Assembly: GCA_016779985.1 (NCBI GenBank)
Contig: JADHMP010000015.1
Location: 1-33,190 of the forward strand
Reading direction: 5' to 3'
Source of the DNA: JADHMP01 sp016779985
Lineage (GTDB): Bacteria > Bacteroidota > Bacteroidia > Flavobacteriales > Flavobacteriaceae
Length of the DNA: 33,190 bases
Of the stretch, positions 22,622-31,451 are shown piece by piece. Numbering within the stretch: position 1 is the stretch's first letter; each line of letters begins with the position of its first letter. Under the pieces are notes generated by a model. The model saw nothing but the letters and a program-made list of their open reading frames with translations, ran no database searches and had not been told where the DNA came from. A program made the position numbers and the translations under genes.

Positions 22622-23461
22622 ATGGAAAAAATCTCCTCATTTCTTAACAGAAGTATTTCGATTAGTGAAAGTTTTTCATTGACTCCAAAAGCGTTACTTC
22701 TTCTGATTGCTATTTTTTTATTGACCTATCTCTCACTTAAGGTATTCAAAAAAATAATTTATAGAACATTGGCTACTGATGCTAAAGTGAAATTTAAAAG
22801 CATTTTCACATTTATAAATTATTTCATTTATGTTGTCGTCATCCTAATAGCGTTAGACAATATTGGTGTAAACGTGACCGCTATATTTGCCGCATCTGCC
22901 GCCTTATTGGTGGGTGTAGGTTTAGCCCTTCAAACCTTTATTCAAGATATTATTTCTGGAATTTTTATAATTGCAGATCAGGCGGTTCATGTAGGAGATA
23001 TTATAGAAGTAGACGGACAAGTGGGGAAAGTTGAAAATATTACCCTCCGAACAACCCGAGCAGTTACCCGAGAAAATAAAGTGTTAATCATACCCAACCA
23101 TAAATTTTTAACTTCAATATTGTTCAATTGGACTGAAAATGGTGTGGTAACAAAAGAATTTATTAGTGTCGGTGTGGCCTATGGAAGCAACGTTATGGAA
23201 GTTAAACAACTATTATTAGATTGTGCCGCTAGCCATTCGGCAGTGCTAAAACAGCCAGCACCATTTGTTCTTTTTGATGACTATGGAGACAGTGCTTTGA
23301 TGTTTAAAATTTATTTTTCAATCAAAGAGAGTTTTGTATCCAATATGGTTAAAAGTGACATTCGATATACTATTTTTGAATCTTTCAATGAAAATAACAT
23401 TAATATTCCTTTTCCACAGAGAACAATTAGCTATCTGAATCCACAAAACTCTAAGGCATGA
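22622..23461 (+). CDS. MscS-family mechanosensitive channel
   Basis: 279 aa. It opens on membrane tension to release solutes after osmotic downshock. Three spans: about 23-43, 60-82 and the pore helix 86-115, with the Gly/Ala-rich AASAALLVGVGLALQTF (90-106) and FIQDIISGIFII. The beta domain begins at VGDIIEVDGQVGKVENITLR (124-143), and the IPNH motif is at 157-160. The length matches E. coli MscS (286 aa). Its stop overlaps the start of the regulator gene (ATGA), the first link of a six-gene run. Confidence 0.92.
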   Translation: MEKISSFLNRSISISESFSLTPKALLLLIAIFLLTYLSLKVFKKIIYRTLATDAKVKFKSIFTFINYFIYVVVILIALDNIGVNVTAIFAASAALLVGVGLALQTFIQDIISGIFIIADQAVHVGDIIEVDGQVGKVENITLRTTRAVTRENKVLIIPNHKFLTSILFNWTENGVVTKEFISVGVAYGSNVMEVKQLLLDCAASHSAVLKQPAPFVLFDDYGDSALMFKIYFSIKESFVSNMVKSDIRYTIFESFNENNINIPFPQRTISYLNPQNSKA

Positions 23462-24621
23462 TAAAAATTCTAATTATTGAAGACGAAGAACCAATCCGAC
23501 GGGTTTTGACAAGGATTATAAATGAAGAAAGTGATCAATATAAAGTCACTGAAGCTGAAAACGGATCAGATGGTTTGGCGTTGATTGAGAAAAATAGTTT
23601 TGATTTAGTGCTCTGTGACATTAAAATGCCTAAAATGGATGGCAACGAAGTATTAGAAAAAAGCAAGTCTTCAAAGCCTGGGTTACCCTTTATCATGCTC
23701 ACTGGTCATGGAAATATTGAAACAGCAGTGGAATCAATGAAATTAGGAGCCTATGATTTTATATCCAAACCGCCTGATTTAAATCGTTTGTTGACTGCCA
23801 TGCGTCATGCTCTTGAAAACAAGTCTTTACGAACAGAAAATCAAAAACTTAAACGTAAAGTAGCAAAAAAATATACTATAATTGGAGAATCTCCAGCTAT
23901 TGTAGAAATAAAAAATATGATTGAGAAGGTTGCTCAAACAGAAGCAAGAGTGCTGATTACTGGAGGAAATGGTACAGGAAAAGAATTAGTAGCCCATCAA
24001 CTTCATCAACAAAGTGATCGTTCTAAAGCGCCCTTTGTAGAAGTAAATTGTGCTGCTATTCCAAATGAACTTATTGAGAGTGAATTGTTTGGACACGTGA
24101 AGGGAGCTTTTACCTCAGCCATAAAAGACCGGTCTGGAAAATTTGAGGCCGCCAATGGAGGCACCCTTTTCCTTGATGAAATTGCTGATATGAGTTTAGC
24201 AGCACAAGCGAAAGTTTTGCGCGCTCTTCAGGAAAATAAAATTCAAAAAGTTGGCAATGCAAAAGACATTCATGTCAATGTTCGAGTGATTGCAGCTACA
24301 AACAAAAATTTAAAGAAAGAAATTGAAGAAGGAAATTTTAGAGAAGATCTCTATCATCGTCTGGCCGTCATCTTGATTCCGGTTCCAGATTTAAAAGACC
24401 GAAAAAAGGATATTCCTCTTTTGGTGGATTATTTCATTGCTCAAATTGGTAAAGAACAAAATATGGAAACTAAAAACTTTACCCCTAAAGCGCTTTCTCA
24501 TCTCAATAACTATCAATGGACTGGAAATATCAGAGAACTTAGAAATGTAGTAGAACGTCTTCAAATTTTAGGAGACAATCCTATAACAGTAGAAAACATC
24601 AATCAATTTGCGTCCAAATAA
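23458..24621 (+). CDS. Sigma-54-type response regulator lacking the DNA-binding domain
   Basis: 387 aa. A receiver domain (1-120) has the phospho-acceptor Asp54 in LCDIKMPKMDG and Lys104. The AAA+ domain has Walker A GGNGTGKE (169-176), the sigma-54-contact loop GAFTSA (216-221, GAFTGA in NtrC), Walker B GGTLFLDEI (234-242), arginine-finger region FREDLYHRL and GNIRELRNVV (356-365). It ends at 387, where NtrC would continue with a Fis-like helix-turn-helix, so it cannot bind a specific enhancer by that means. I recall this form as widespread in Flavobacteriia. No histidine kinase gene is adjacent; the gene overlaps mscS by four bases and is followed six bases later by a peptidase. Confidence 0.93.
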   Translation: MIKILIIEDEEPIRRVLTRIINEESDQYKVTEAENGSDGLALIEKNSFDLVLCDIKMPKMDGNEVLEKSKSSKPGLPFIMLTGHGNIETAVESMKLGAYDFISKPPDLNRLLTAMRHALENKSLRTENQKLKRKVAKKYTIIGESPAIVEIKNMIEKVAQTEARVLITGGNGTGKELVAHQLHQQSDRSKAPFVEVNCAAIPNELIESELFGHVKGAFTSAIKDRSGKFEAANGGTLFLDEIADMSLAAQAKVLRALQENKIQKVGNAKDIHVNVRVIAATNKNLKKEIEEGNFREDLYHRLAVILIPVPDLKDRKKDIPLLVDYFIAQIGKEQNMETKNFTPKALSHLNNYQWTGNIRELRNVVERLQILGDNPITVENINQFASK

Positions 24622-24626
24622 AAACT

Positions 24627-26006
24627 ATGAAAAAAATATACTTATTTCTCTTCTTTTGTTCTATTACATTGGTGTTGGGACAGTCAGAAGATTTTCATAA
24701 AAAACAAATTGCTGCCTTTTATAATGAAGCCCTCACCCAAGGCAAGGCCTATGATTGGCTCGATCATCTTTCGAATCAAATTGGAGGTCGTTTGTCAGGG
24801 TCATTAAATGCTGCACGGGCTGTGGAGTGGGGAAAAGAAAGTTTAGAAGCCTTACCTCTTGATAAAGTGTGGCTTCAGGATATTATGGTGCCAAAGTGGG
24901 TGCGAGGTACGTTTGAATATGCAAGTATTGAAACTAGCCCAGGCAACAGCATCAATGTGCCCATTTGCGCCTTGGGAGGCTCTGTTGCTACTCCTGCCTA
25001 TGGGCTTCGAGCAAAAGTAATAGAGGTGAAATCCTTTGAAGAGTTAGAAAAACTTGGCGAGGAAAAAGTGAAAGGAAAAATTGTTTTTTTTAATCGACCT
25101 ATGGAGGCAGACTTAATTAGCACTTTTGATGCCTATTCTAAAAGTGTATCTCAACGAACTGAAGGCGCTTTCAGAGCTGCCAAGCTTGGCGCTATTGGTG
25201 CAATTGTTCGTTCAATGAATTTGCGATTGGATGACTACCCTCATACAGGAAGTATGTATTACTATGATCTACCCAATAAAAAAAGAATACCAGCTGCTGC
25301 CATTAGCACTAAGGGGGCTGAATTGCTTCATACCATGTTAGCTCTTAACCCCAACTTATATTTTTATTTCAAGCAGGATTGTAAAAATTATCCAGAGGTT
25401 CCATCACATAATGTTATTGCAGAAATCAAAGGATCCAAATATCCAAATCAAATCATTCTCATTGGAGGACATTTAGATTCTTGGGATTTAGGTGATGGTG
25501 CTCACGATGATGGGGCAGGTATTGTGCAGTCTATGGAGGTTTTACATTTATTTAAAAAAGTAAACTATCAACCAAAACACACCATCAGGGTGGTGCTTTT
25601 TATGAATGAAGAAAATGGTTTAAATGGGGGTAAAGCCTATGCTAAATGGGCTTCTACAAACAACGAAAAACATCTTTTTGCTCTTGAATCTGATGCAGGA
25701 GGATTCACTCCAAGAGGTTTTACTTTTGAAGCAACTTCTTCCCAATTCAAAAAAATCAAATCTTGGGCTTCTTATTTTGAACCTTATTTGACAAATTATT
25801 TTATTCAAAATGGAAGTGGTGCTGATATAGGACCACTGAAAAACGGAACAACTGTTTTAGCAGGTTTAGTACCCGATTCACAACGTTATTTTGATTATCA
25901 TCATGCCGCTAACGATACATTTGATGCCATAAATAAAAGAGAATTAGAACTCGGTGCAGCTGCAATGACAAGTTTAGTTTATTTGGTCGATCAATTTGGT
26001 TTTTAG
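24627..26006 (+). CDS. Secreted M28-family zinc peptidase with PA domain
   Basis: 459 aa. Signal peptide MKKIYLFLFFCSITLVLGQ. A protease-associated (PA) domain occupies about 125-230, and the co-catalytic zinc domain follows. Ligands are His282 (GGHLDSWD), Asp294 (HDDGAG), Glu328 and Glu329 (MNEENGLNGG), Asp356 (LESDAGG) and His426 (DYHHAANDTFD). Relatives include aminopeptidases and the mammalian plasma glutamate carboxypeptidase; a carboxypeptidase or dipeptidase role is plausible but the specificity is unknown. It is exported and probably periplasmic or on the outer membrane. Confidence 0.92.
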   Translation: MKKIYLFLFFCSITLVLGQSEDFHKKQIAAFYNEALTQGKAYDWLDHLSNQIGGRLSGSLNAARAVEWGKESLEALPLDKVWLQDIMVPKWVRGTFEYASIETSPGNSINVPICALGGSVATPAYGLRAKVIEVKSFEELEKLGEEKVKGKIVFFNRPMEADLISTFDAYSKSVSQRTEGAFRAAKLGAIGAIVRSMNLRLDDYPHTGSMYYYDLPNKKRIPAAAISTKGAELLHTMLALNPNLYFYFKQDCKNYPEVPSHNVIAEIKGSKYPNQIILIGGHLDSWDLGDGAHDDGAGIVQSMEVLHLFKKVNYQPKHTIRVVLFMNEENGLNGGKAYAKWASTNNEKHLFALESDAGGFTPRGFTFEATSSQFKKIKSWASYFEPYLTNYFIQNGSGADIGPLKNGTTVLAGLVPDSQRYFDYHHAANDTFDAINKRELELGAAAMTSLVYLVDQFGF

Positions 26007-26010
26007 GCCA

Positions 26011-27408
26011 ATGAGCATTGTTCTACAAGATTACTTTAAAGAATTTCGCTATAATTTAACGTTAGCTTACCCAGTTATCATTGGCTTATTAGGGCATACT
26101 TTTGTTCAGCTTATTGACAATGTAATGGTGGGTCAATTGGGAACTGCCCCTCTTGCCGCTGTTTCTCTTGGAAACAGCTTTGTGTTTGTAGGAATGTCTC
26201 TGGGAATTGGTTTTTCTACAGCTATCACACCTCTTATTGCTGAGTCTGACGGAGCCAGTGATTTTGCGCAAGTGAGGAAGGTCTTTATCCATGGTTTTTT
26301 GCAATGTCTTATTTTGGGTCTTTTTTTAGCTTTTTCAGTTTGGTTTTGCAGGCCTCTTCTTTATAATATGGGGCAACCAGCAGAAGTAGTTGAATTAGCA
26401 TATCCCTACCTTCAATGGGTAGCCTTTTCCTTGATCCCTCTTGTGATCTTTCAAGCCTTTAAGCAATTTTGTGATGGTCTCTCTCAAACACGCCCGTCAA
26501 TGTATGCAACCTTATTAGGTAATCTTGTTAATATCATCATTAACTATTTTTTGATTTTTGGCTATTGGATTTTTCCTAAAATGGGTATAGAAGGGGCTGC
26601 TATTGGCACATTGATAGCGCGTATTTTTATGTTATTATTTATTGTCATTTACGTGCGAAAAGATCTTCGTTTTAAACGTTTTACAACACAAATACAATGG
26701 TTTTTACCCGATATGAATTTGATGAAGAAAATTTTTAGCCTTGGACTCCCGTCGGCTTTACAAATGTTTTTTGAGGTTATTTTCTTTACCGCAGCTATTT
26801 GGCTTTCTGGACTCTTAGGAAAAAATGCACAGGCGGCAAATCAAATAGCTTTGAATCTATCGTCTATAACTTTTATGTTTGCCTTAGGGTTAGGAGTCAC
26901 GGCAATGATACGCGTTGGCAATCAAAAGGGAAGAAAAGATTTTATTAATCTCAAAAGGATAGCCCATTCAATTTTTTTATTGATTTTAACGCTTGATTTA
27001 GTCTTTGCTTTATTTTTTCTGAGTACCAATCAATATTTACCCTGGATTTATTTAGATCAAAATAATATTATAGAAGTTGCAGATAATCAAGAAGTAGTCT
27101 TTTTAGCTGCTCAGTTATTAATTGTAGCTGCATTTTTTCAACTCTTTGATGGCATGCAAGCAGCAGTTTTGGGCGCCTTAAGAGGTCTTCAAGATGTCAA
27201 TATTCCTGCTTGGATTACTTTTTTCTCTTATGGACTCTTTGGTTTTCCTATCGCCTATTTTTTAGGATTGCATACTCCATTGGGTGTTTTAGGCATTTGG
27301 ATTGGGTTGCTTTCAGGCCTATTTGCATCAGCAATATTATTATTTTTAAGGTTTAAATCACAGATTAACAGTTTAATATATAACAATCATAATAATGGAA
27401 TTGCCTAA
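26011..27408 (+). CDS. MATE-family multidrug/Na+ exporter
   Basis: 465 aa from ATG 26011; an upstream ATG at 25996 lies in the peptidase gene. Twelve spans in two similar halves, with LAYPVIIGLLGHTFVQLIDN and VMVGQLGTAPLAAVSLGNS near the N-terminus, the NorM-type pattern. It would export cationic drugs or metabolites in exchange for Na+ or H+. The substrate is unknown. The 3' end overlaps the next gene by 14 bases, a sign of coupled translation. Confidence 0.92.
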   Translation: MSIVLQDYFKEFRYNLTLAYPVIIGLLGHTFVQLIDNVMVGQLGTAPLAAVSLGNSFVFVGMSLGIGFSTAITPLIAESDGASDFAQVRKVFIHGFLQCLILGLFLAFSVWFCRPLLYNMGQPAEVVELAYPYLQWVAFSLIPLVIFQAFKQFCDGLSQTRPSMYATLLGNLVNIIINYFLIFGYWIFPKMGIEGAAIGTLIARIFMLLFIVIYVRKDLRFKRFTTQIQWFLPDMNLMKKIFSLGLPSALQMFFEVIFFTAAIWLSGLLGKNAQAANQIALNLSSITFMFALGLGVTAMIRVGNQKGRKDFINLKRIAHSIFLLILTLDLVFALFFLSTNQYLPWIYLDQNNIIEVADNQEVVFLAAQLLIVAAFFQLFDGMQAAVLGALRGLQDVNIPAWITFFSYGLFGFPIAYFLGLHTPLGVLGIWIGLLSGLFASAILLFLRFKSQINSLIYNNHNNGIA

Positions 27409-27622
27409 GTTTTTGTTAGCAGACAACGCTCAGCATGATACTGATCTATTTGTTGTTCATACAGAGTATCCACGTTTTATTTTAAATATTGCTACTGATG
27501 AAGTGCATTGGATGGAAGAATTTTCAAAAGATGACGAAATTACTTTAAAAGAAAATACTACTACTTTGATTGAAGAAGCTTTTGCCTTCTATGATGCTGA
27601 AATGGATACTCTTGAAGATTAA
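27395..27622 (+). CDS. Small acidic protein of unknown function, conserved in Flavobacteriia
   Basis: 75 aa, strongly acidic. The N-terminus MELPKFLLADNAQHDTDLFV, a HTEYPRFILNI strand, WMEEF, and a C-terminal helix (LIEEAFAFYDAEMDTLED). I recall very similar short proteins in many Flavobacteriia but no function. The start overlaps the MATE 3' end by 14 bases and the stop shares a base with the PAP2 start (TAATG), so it is expressed with its neighbours. No membrane segment or metal motif. Confidence 0.8.
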   Translation: MELPKFLLADNAQHDTDLFVVHTEYPRFILNIATDEVHWMEEFSKDDEITLKENTTTLIEEAFAFYDAEMDTLED

Positions 27623-28188
27623 TGGATATTTTTCTGACATGGGATCGTGATCTTTTTTTGTTGCTCAATAATTGGGGAAACGCCTCATATGATAGTTTTT
27701 GGTTATTACTTTCTAATAAACTTACCAATGTGGTAGTCTATTTGTTGGCTTGGTTCTATTTGTTGACTAAAGTGAAATTGAAACCAGCTCTCTTTCTTTT
27801 TATTGCCACCCTAATTTTGGTTTTAATTACAGATCAGTTTACCAATTTAGCTAAATATTCTTTCGCTCGTCTTCGTCCTTGTTATGACCCAGAGCTTCTA
27901 GACGTAGTTCGCTTAGTTAAGGCAAGCTGTGGTGGGCAATATGGATTTTTTTCTGGCCATTCCTCAAACTCATTTGCACTAGCGACATTCTTTAGTGCTT
28001 TATATCGACAGAAAAGTAGCTATTTACCCCTATTCTTTTATATGTTGGCTGCCTTGATTGCCTTGAGTAGAGTGTATCTTGGAGTTCATTTCCCCTTAGA
28101 TATATTAGTTGGAGCTATTGTTGGAATTTTAATAGGAAAAGGATGTTTCAGAGTTTTTAATAAGTTTATTTCAGTTGAATACCGCTAA
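27622..28188 (+). CDS. PAP2-superfamily membrane phosphatase
   Basis: 188 aa, about five or six spans. The three catalytic motifs are intact: Lys78-x6-Arg85-Pro86 (KYSFARLRP), SGH at 111-113 (FFSGHSSNS) and Ser149-Arg150-x5-His156-x3-Asp160 (SRVYLGVHFPLD). It could remove phosphate from undecaprenyl pyrophosphate or a phosphatidate; UppP-like activity in the envelope is the common role. The start shares a base with the preceding stop; the 3' end overlaps the opposite galM by 23 bases. Confidence 0.93.
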   Translation: MDIFLTWDRDLFLLLNNWGNASYDSFWLLLSNKLTNVVVYLLAWFYLLTKVKLKPALFLFIATLILVLITDQFTNLAKYSFARLRPCYDPELLDVVRLVKASCGGQYGFFSGHSSNSFALATFFSALYRQKSSYLPLFFYMLAALIALSRVYLGVHFPLDILVGAIVGILIGKGCFRVFNKFISVEYR

Positions 28189-29068
28189 ATTGAAAGCGAG
28201 TAATTTGTGAATAAGTTTCGTTGGGGTCAACTCGTGTTGTAGGAAAATGGCATAGGTTAGGGCTATTTGAAAATTTTTGTGTTTCAAAGCAAATAGCTTC
28301 AAAATGTGGGGGCGTAAAAACAACCACTCCTGGTTGATCCGTTATGGTTTGCATGCCTATTCCAGTTTCCGCAGAATATAGAGATGCAGCTGTTGTAAAC
28401 TGTTTGTCTAACACAAAATAATCATCTAGTCGTTGGTTGCCAATAGCACGTGTTTGTCGAAAATCCATCGGTGTTTGATTGGTGTCGATGAGGGTTCCTG
28501 TGGGTACAAGATTTTCTGCTAATTCTAAGTATTTAGAAGCATTGATTTGTAATTCATGACCGTCAATTTTCCCAGTAGGATTTAAATTAAAATATGCATG
28601 ATTGGTGAGGTTAATATGGGTAGAAGAATTGGTAGTTGCTTTATATTCTAAATGCAGTTCATTTCCTTTAAGCTTGTAAGTTATTTGGCCTTTTACTGTT
28701 CCTGGAAAACCGCTGTTTCTAGCTTGACAAATATGACTGAAGGTAAGCTCTTTTTGAGTATGATGTTCTAGCTTCCAAAACTGTTTCCCCCAGCCCGAAT
28801 CACCACTATGTAGCAAAACCCCATCTGTGTGGTATAAAGGAAAAACAGTACCATCAATAGAATAGCTTTCGGTCAGTCGTCCAGCAAACCTTCCTATTAA
28901 TGCTCCTCGACACCATTCGTCCTCTCGATAGTCTTCGGGGTTGGCTAAACCTTGTATCACATTTATGGTTTGACCACTTTCTGAAGTGACCCAAAGCTCA
29001 TGTAATATGGCTCCATAGTCAAGAAAAACGGCTTTTATAAAATTATTCTGGATGACTAAGATTTGCAT
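28166..29068 (-). CDS. galM: Aldose 1-epimerase
   Basis: 300 aa. It interconverts alpha and beta anomers of sugars such as galactose. The catalytic base Glu262 is in FETQKFSNSPN and the acid His157 in LTNHAYFNL; GRFAGRL (59-65) and LLHSG (85-89) are the other conserved strands. The length is shorter than E. coli GalM (346) and closer to compact family members. It is one base after msrA on the same strand. Confidence 0.9.
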   Translation of the reverse strand: MQILVIQNNFIKAVFLDYGAILHELWVTSESGQTINVIQGLANPEDYREDEWCRGALIGRFAGRLTESYSIDGTVFPLYHTDGVLLHSGDSGWGKQFWKLEHHTQKELTFSHICQARNSGFPGTVKGQITYKLKGNELHLEYKATTNSSTHINLTNHAYFNLNPTGKIDGHELQINASKYLELAENLVPTGTLIDTNQTPMDFRQTRAIGNQRLDDYFVLDKQFTTAASLYSAETGIGMQTITDQPGVVVFTPPHFEAICFETQKFSNSPNLCHFPTTRVDPNETYSQITRFQFSGIQLK

Positions 29069-29069
29069 C

Positions 29070-29723
29070 TCAATGCACTTCTTTTAATAATTCAGGATAG
29101 AGCCTTTGAAATTTCTTTAAGCGGGGTATTGAAACATTCCGGACATATGGATTATTAGGATTGCGTTTTTCATAGTCTTGATGATATTCTTCAGCATAGT
29201 AGAATTTTTCAAGTTCTTTTACTTCAGTAACAATTTCTGCTTTGAAGACTTCTTGTTCTGTAAGCAGTTTTATGTATTGTTGTATTTGTTCCCGTTCACT
29301 TTCTGAGCTGTAAAAGGCTATAGAACGATATTGGCTACCATAATCTGGTCCTTGACGATTTGGAGTGGTCGGGTCGTGAGAGCCAAAAAAGACTTGAAGC
29401 AAGGTATTGAAAGAAACAACTTCAGGATCATAGAGCACTTCGACAGCTTCAGCGTGTCCTGTTTTTCCTGTCCCAATTTGATTGTAGTTCGGGTTTTTTG
29501 TGAAGCCCCCTGCATATCCAGAATAAGCTTCAGAAACGCCCTTGACACTTTCAAAAATAGCCTCAACACACCAAAAACAACCTGAGGCGAAATAAGCTTT
29601 TTTAAGGTTTTGAGATGCTGGATTGGAGGGTTGCCAAATGGGGGCTACATGATCTACAGGCCGACTATCTGAAAAACAAGTGTTGAGGGTAAGAAGACTG
29701 ATTGTTAGCGCAATTATTTTCAT
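29070..29723 (-). CDS. msrA: Peptide methionine sulfoxide reductase A, lipoprotein form
   Basis: 217 aa. It reduces methionine-S-sulfoxide in proteins. The catalytic Cys49 stands in FASGCFWCVEAIFE, with Glu54; DYGSQYRS and GHAEAVEV are conserved. The N-terminus MKIIALTISLLTLNTC has a signal sequence with Cys16 in a lipobox-like LNTC, although Thr at -1 is unusual. So it is probably an envelope-anchored enzyme, not the cytoplasmic type. A good promoter lies upstream. MsrB is not seen nearby. Confidence 0.93.
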   Translation of the reverse strand: MKIIALTISLLTLNTCFSDSRPVDHVAPIWQPSNPASQNLKKAYFASGCFWCVEAIFESVKGVSEAYSGYAGGFTKNPNYNQIGTGKTGHAEAVEVLYDPEVVSFNTLLQVFFGSHDPTTPNRQGPDYGSQYRSIAFYSSESEREQIQQYIKLLTEQEVFKAEIVTEVKELEKFYYAEEYHQDYEKRNPNNPYVRNVSIPRLKKFQRLYPELLKEVH

Positions 29724-30132
29724 TTTTCTTTTTCATTGTGGTATTCAATTCAACATATCAAACACCAACTAGTTCGTCTCCAAAGGTAGTATTCCCAATT
29801 GGGTTTTGCAATGACCGAAATTAGATTTTAAAAATACTTTTTCTCAATCTTATTTTTTTAGTGTTGTATTTTATGAATCCTTTTAAGTCAACTTTGTTTT
29901 CAGCCATTAAGGCTCGAATACTAATAAGACTTATAAAAATAAATAGCGCAAAAGGGAAAATGTATTTCTAAGGTAAGGGAGGTTTTGGGCGACTAATCTC
30001 AATAAAAAATGAAAATTTCTTTTATTAACTAGTATGTGAATTACGAATAATAATCGCAAAAACAATGCTTAGGGACGAAAGGGAATGATTTGTGTCCATC
30101 GGCTCTACCTTAGAGTAAATAGAAAAGTTAGA
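29724..30132. other. Intergenic region with a hydrophobic open fragment
   Basis: 409 bases between LytTR and msrA genes. It holds the msrA promoter and, on the minus strand, an open 48-codon frame (29967 to 29821) without an ATG near its front, starting with a hydrophobic segment (FPFALFIFISLISIRALM). This may be a small membrane-protein remnant, or chance. No terminator or RNA was seen. Confidence 0.4.
29781..29811 (-). promoter_or_regulatory. Promoter of msrA-galM
   Basis: Minus-strand TACCTTTG (29788-29781) with TTG at 29811-29809, 20 bases upstream: a good flavobacterial promoter. The leader would be about 50 bases. Confidence 0.65.
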
Positions 30133-31086
30133 TCAATCTATTGTAATCTCTTCTATGGGATAATTTCTTGATACGGGAATTTTAAAATAAAGGTAATTGA
30201 AGTGTAAATTATAATTTCTCGAATTGCCTGTGATCTTTTTTAGATGATGGGTATTTATTATATAAGAGCGATGACATTGTTTTATTTGTACAAACTTCTT
30301 AAGTTGTTCTTTTATATCCTTCAGCGCACAACGAACTAAATACTTTTGAATACCATCATTAACAACTCTGTAGATTTCAACATAATTGCCCTCAGCCTTC
30401 ACGCAAATTAATTCAGATAGCTCCAATAACAACTTTTGTTTTTGTTCTCCAATTATAATTATTTGTTTTTGAGGGATCTTAGTTTTTTTGGAAAGTGAGT
30501 CAGTCAAATTGGTAGCAATGATTCCTTTTTGATGACTTAAGATTCGCTCGATCAATAAAATCAAAAAAAGTGTGGGAATGATGCCTACCGAAAATGTTAA
30601 GAATACGAACTTAACTAATGAATGTTGTTGATTGATAATGGCGCTCCCTAATGAAACAGTATAACTCCAATTGCAAATGGCAATTAATAAAAATTGAAAC
30701 AGGATAAAGACAAACATTTTTTTTACTGTCCATATCTCTCTATCCAATCGGGTATTTAGTATTGGATAAATATGAAAACTCAATAACATGATAAAAAAAG
30801 TGATGCCTCCGTATCCCAAAACAAATAATGTTTTGTAAAATTGAATTTGAGCAATACCAAAAGGCTGGAAAAGCAATAGAAAACAAAAAATAAAAAGACC
30901 AAACGCTACTGAGACAAAAAATTTATCTCGATTTTGATTTAAAAAGGGGAAGGGGAGGTTCAAAATTTTTTGCACACTTAATAAAAATCCATACACAAAA
31001 TTAGATTCAGATGGGATGGTCTTATCACTAGCCAGAAGAGGATTGTTTCCTTTTTGCTGTACTCTACTTTTTTCTTTTATATCCAT
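30133..31086 (-). CDS. Membrane-bound LytTR-family transcription regulator
   Basis: 317 aa from ATG 31086; an earlier ATG at 31152 would add a 22-residue Pro/Phe-rich piece with poor coding character. Four hydrophobic helices in the middle (for example SVAFGLFIFCFLLLF and FVFILFQFLLIAICNW) precede a C-terminal LytTR domain of about 100 residues, with LICVKAEGNYVEIY, KDIKEQLKKF and FVQIKQCHRSYIINTHHLKKI. LytTR binds DNA as a beta-fold; here it is tethered to the membrane, so it probably senses an envelope signal directly. No partner kinase is next to it. The start choice is inferred. Confidence 0.85.
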   Translation of the reverse strand: MDIKEKSRVQQKGNNPLLASDKTIPSESNFVYGFLLSVQKILNLPFPFLNQNRDKFFVSVAFGLFIFCFLLLFQPFGIAQIQFYKTLFVLGYGGITFFIMLLSFHIYPILNTRLDREIWTVKKMFVFILFQFLLIAICNWSYTVSLGSAIINQQHSLVKFVFLTFSVGIIPTLFLILLIERILSHQKGIIATNLTDSLSKKTKIPQKQIIIIGEQKQKLLLELSELICVKAEGNYVEIYRVVNDGIQKYLVRCALKDIKEQLKKFVQIKQCHRSYIINTHHLKKITGNSRNYNLHFNYLYFKIPVSRNYPIEEITID

Positions 31087-31451
31087 TACATGAAAATAAT
31101 ACGGTGAAAAAGAAGGAAGAGCAAACAGCGGTTTGAAAGGAGAAAAAGGCATTAAAAAGTATGCAATAAATATTTTTTTTAAAATAAAAGGGGTACAAAC
31201 AGCTAGAGTTGAACATAAGTATTGGAGAAAAAGGGTTTTCCAACAAATTACGAAAAAAACTCTTTATCAAAAGTTTTTTTGACCCTTTAAATACCTCAAC
31301 TAAAATCAACAGGGTATCCTTTTTTTGAAACATTTAATCCTCAAATAAATGATAAAAATATTAAGTAAAGGATGTAGCTTAGGAAATCCCTTTGCGAAGG
31401 TTATCAGGGGCAAATAGTGGTTGTAAATTAATTTTTACTAATTAAATTCAA
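31087..31451. other. Intergenic region upstream of the LytTR gene
   Basis: 365 bases with no convincing gene. The segment around 31370-31430 has a short tRNA-like start (GTAGCTTAGG) but no cloverleaf. It must hold the LytTR promoter, which I cannot place, and no hairpin terminator is seen behind the thioredoxin gene. Confidence 0.4.

Noticed and set aside
31064..31333. An 89-codon minus-strand frame overlapping the LytTR gene start
   Set aside because: Composition (many Phe, Ser, Cys, Lys) is that of AT-rich noncoding DNA; it overlaps the LytTR gene in another frame and has no conserved pattern.
31370..31430. A tRNA-like beginning (GGATGTAGCTTAGG) on the plus strand
   Set aside because: No D-loop GG, anticodon stem, T loop or acceptor closure can be formed, so it is chance similarity.
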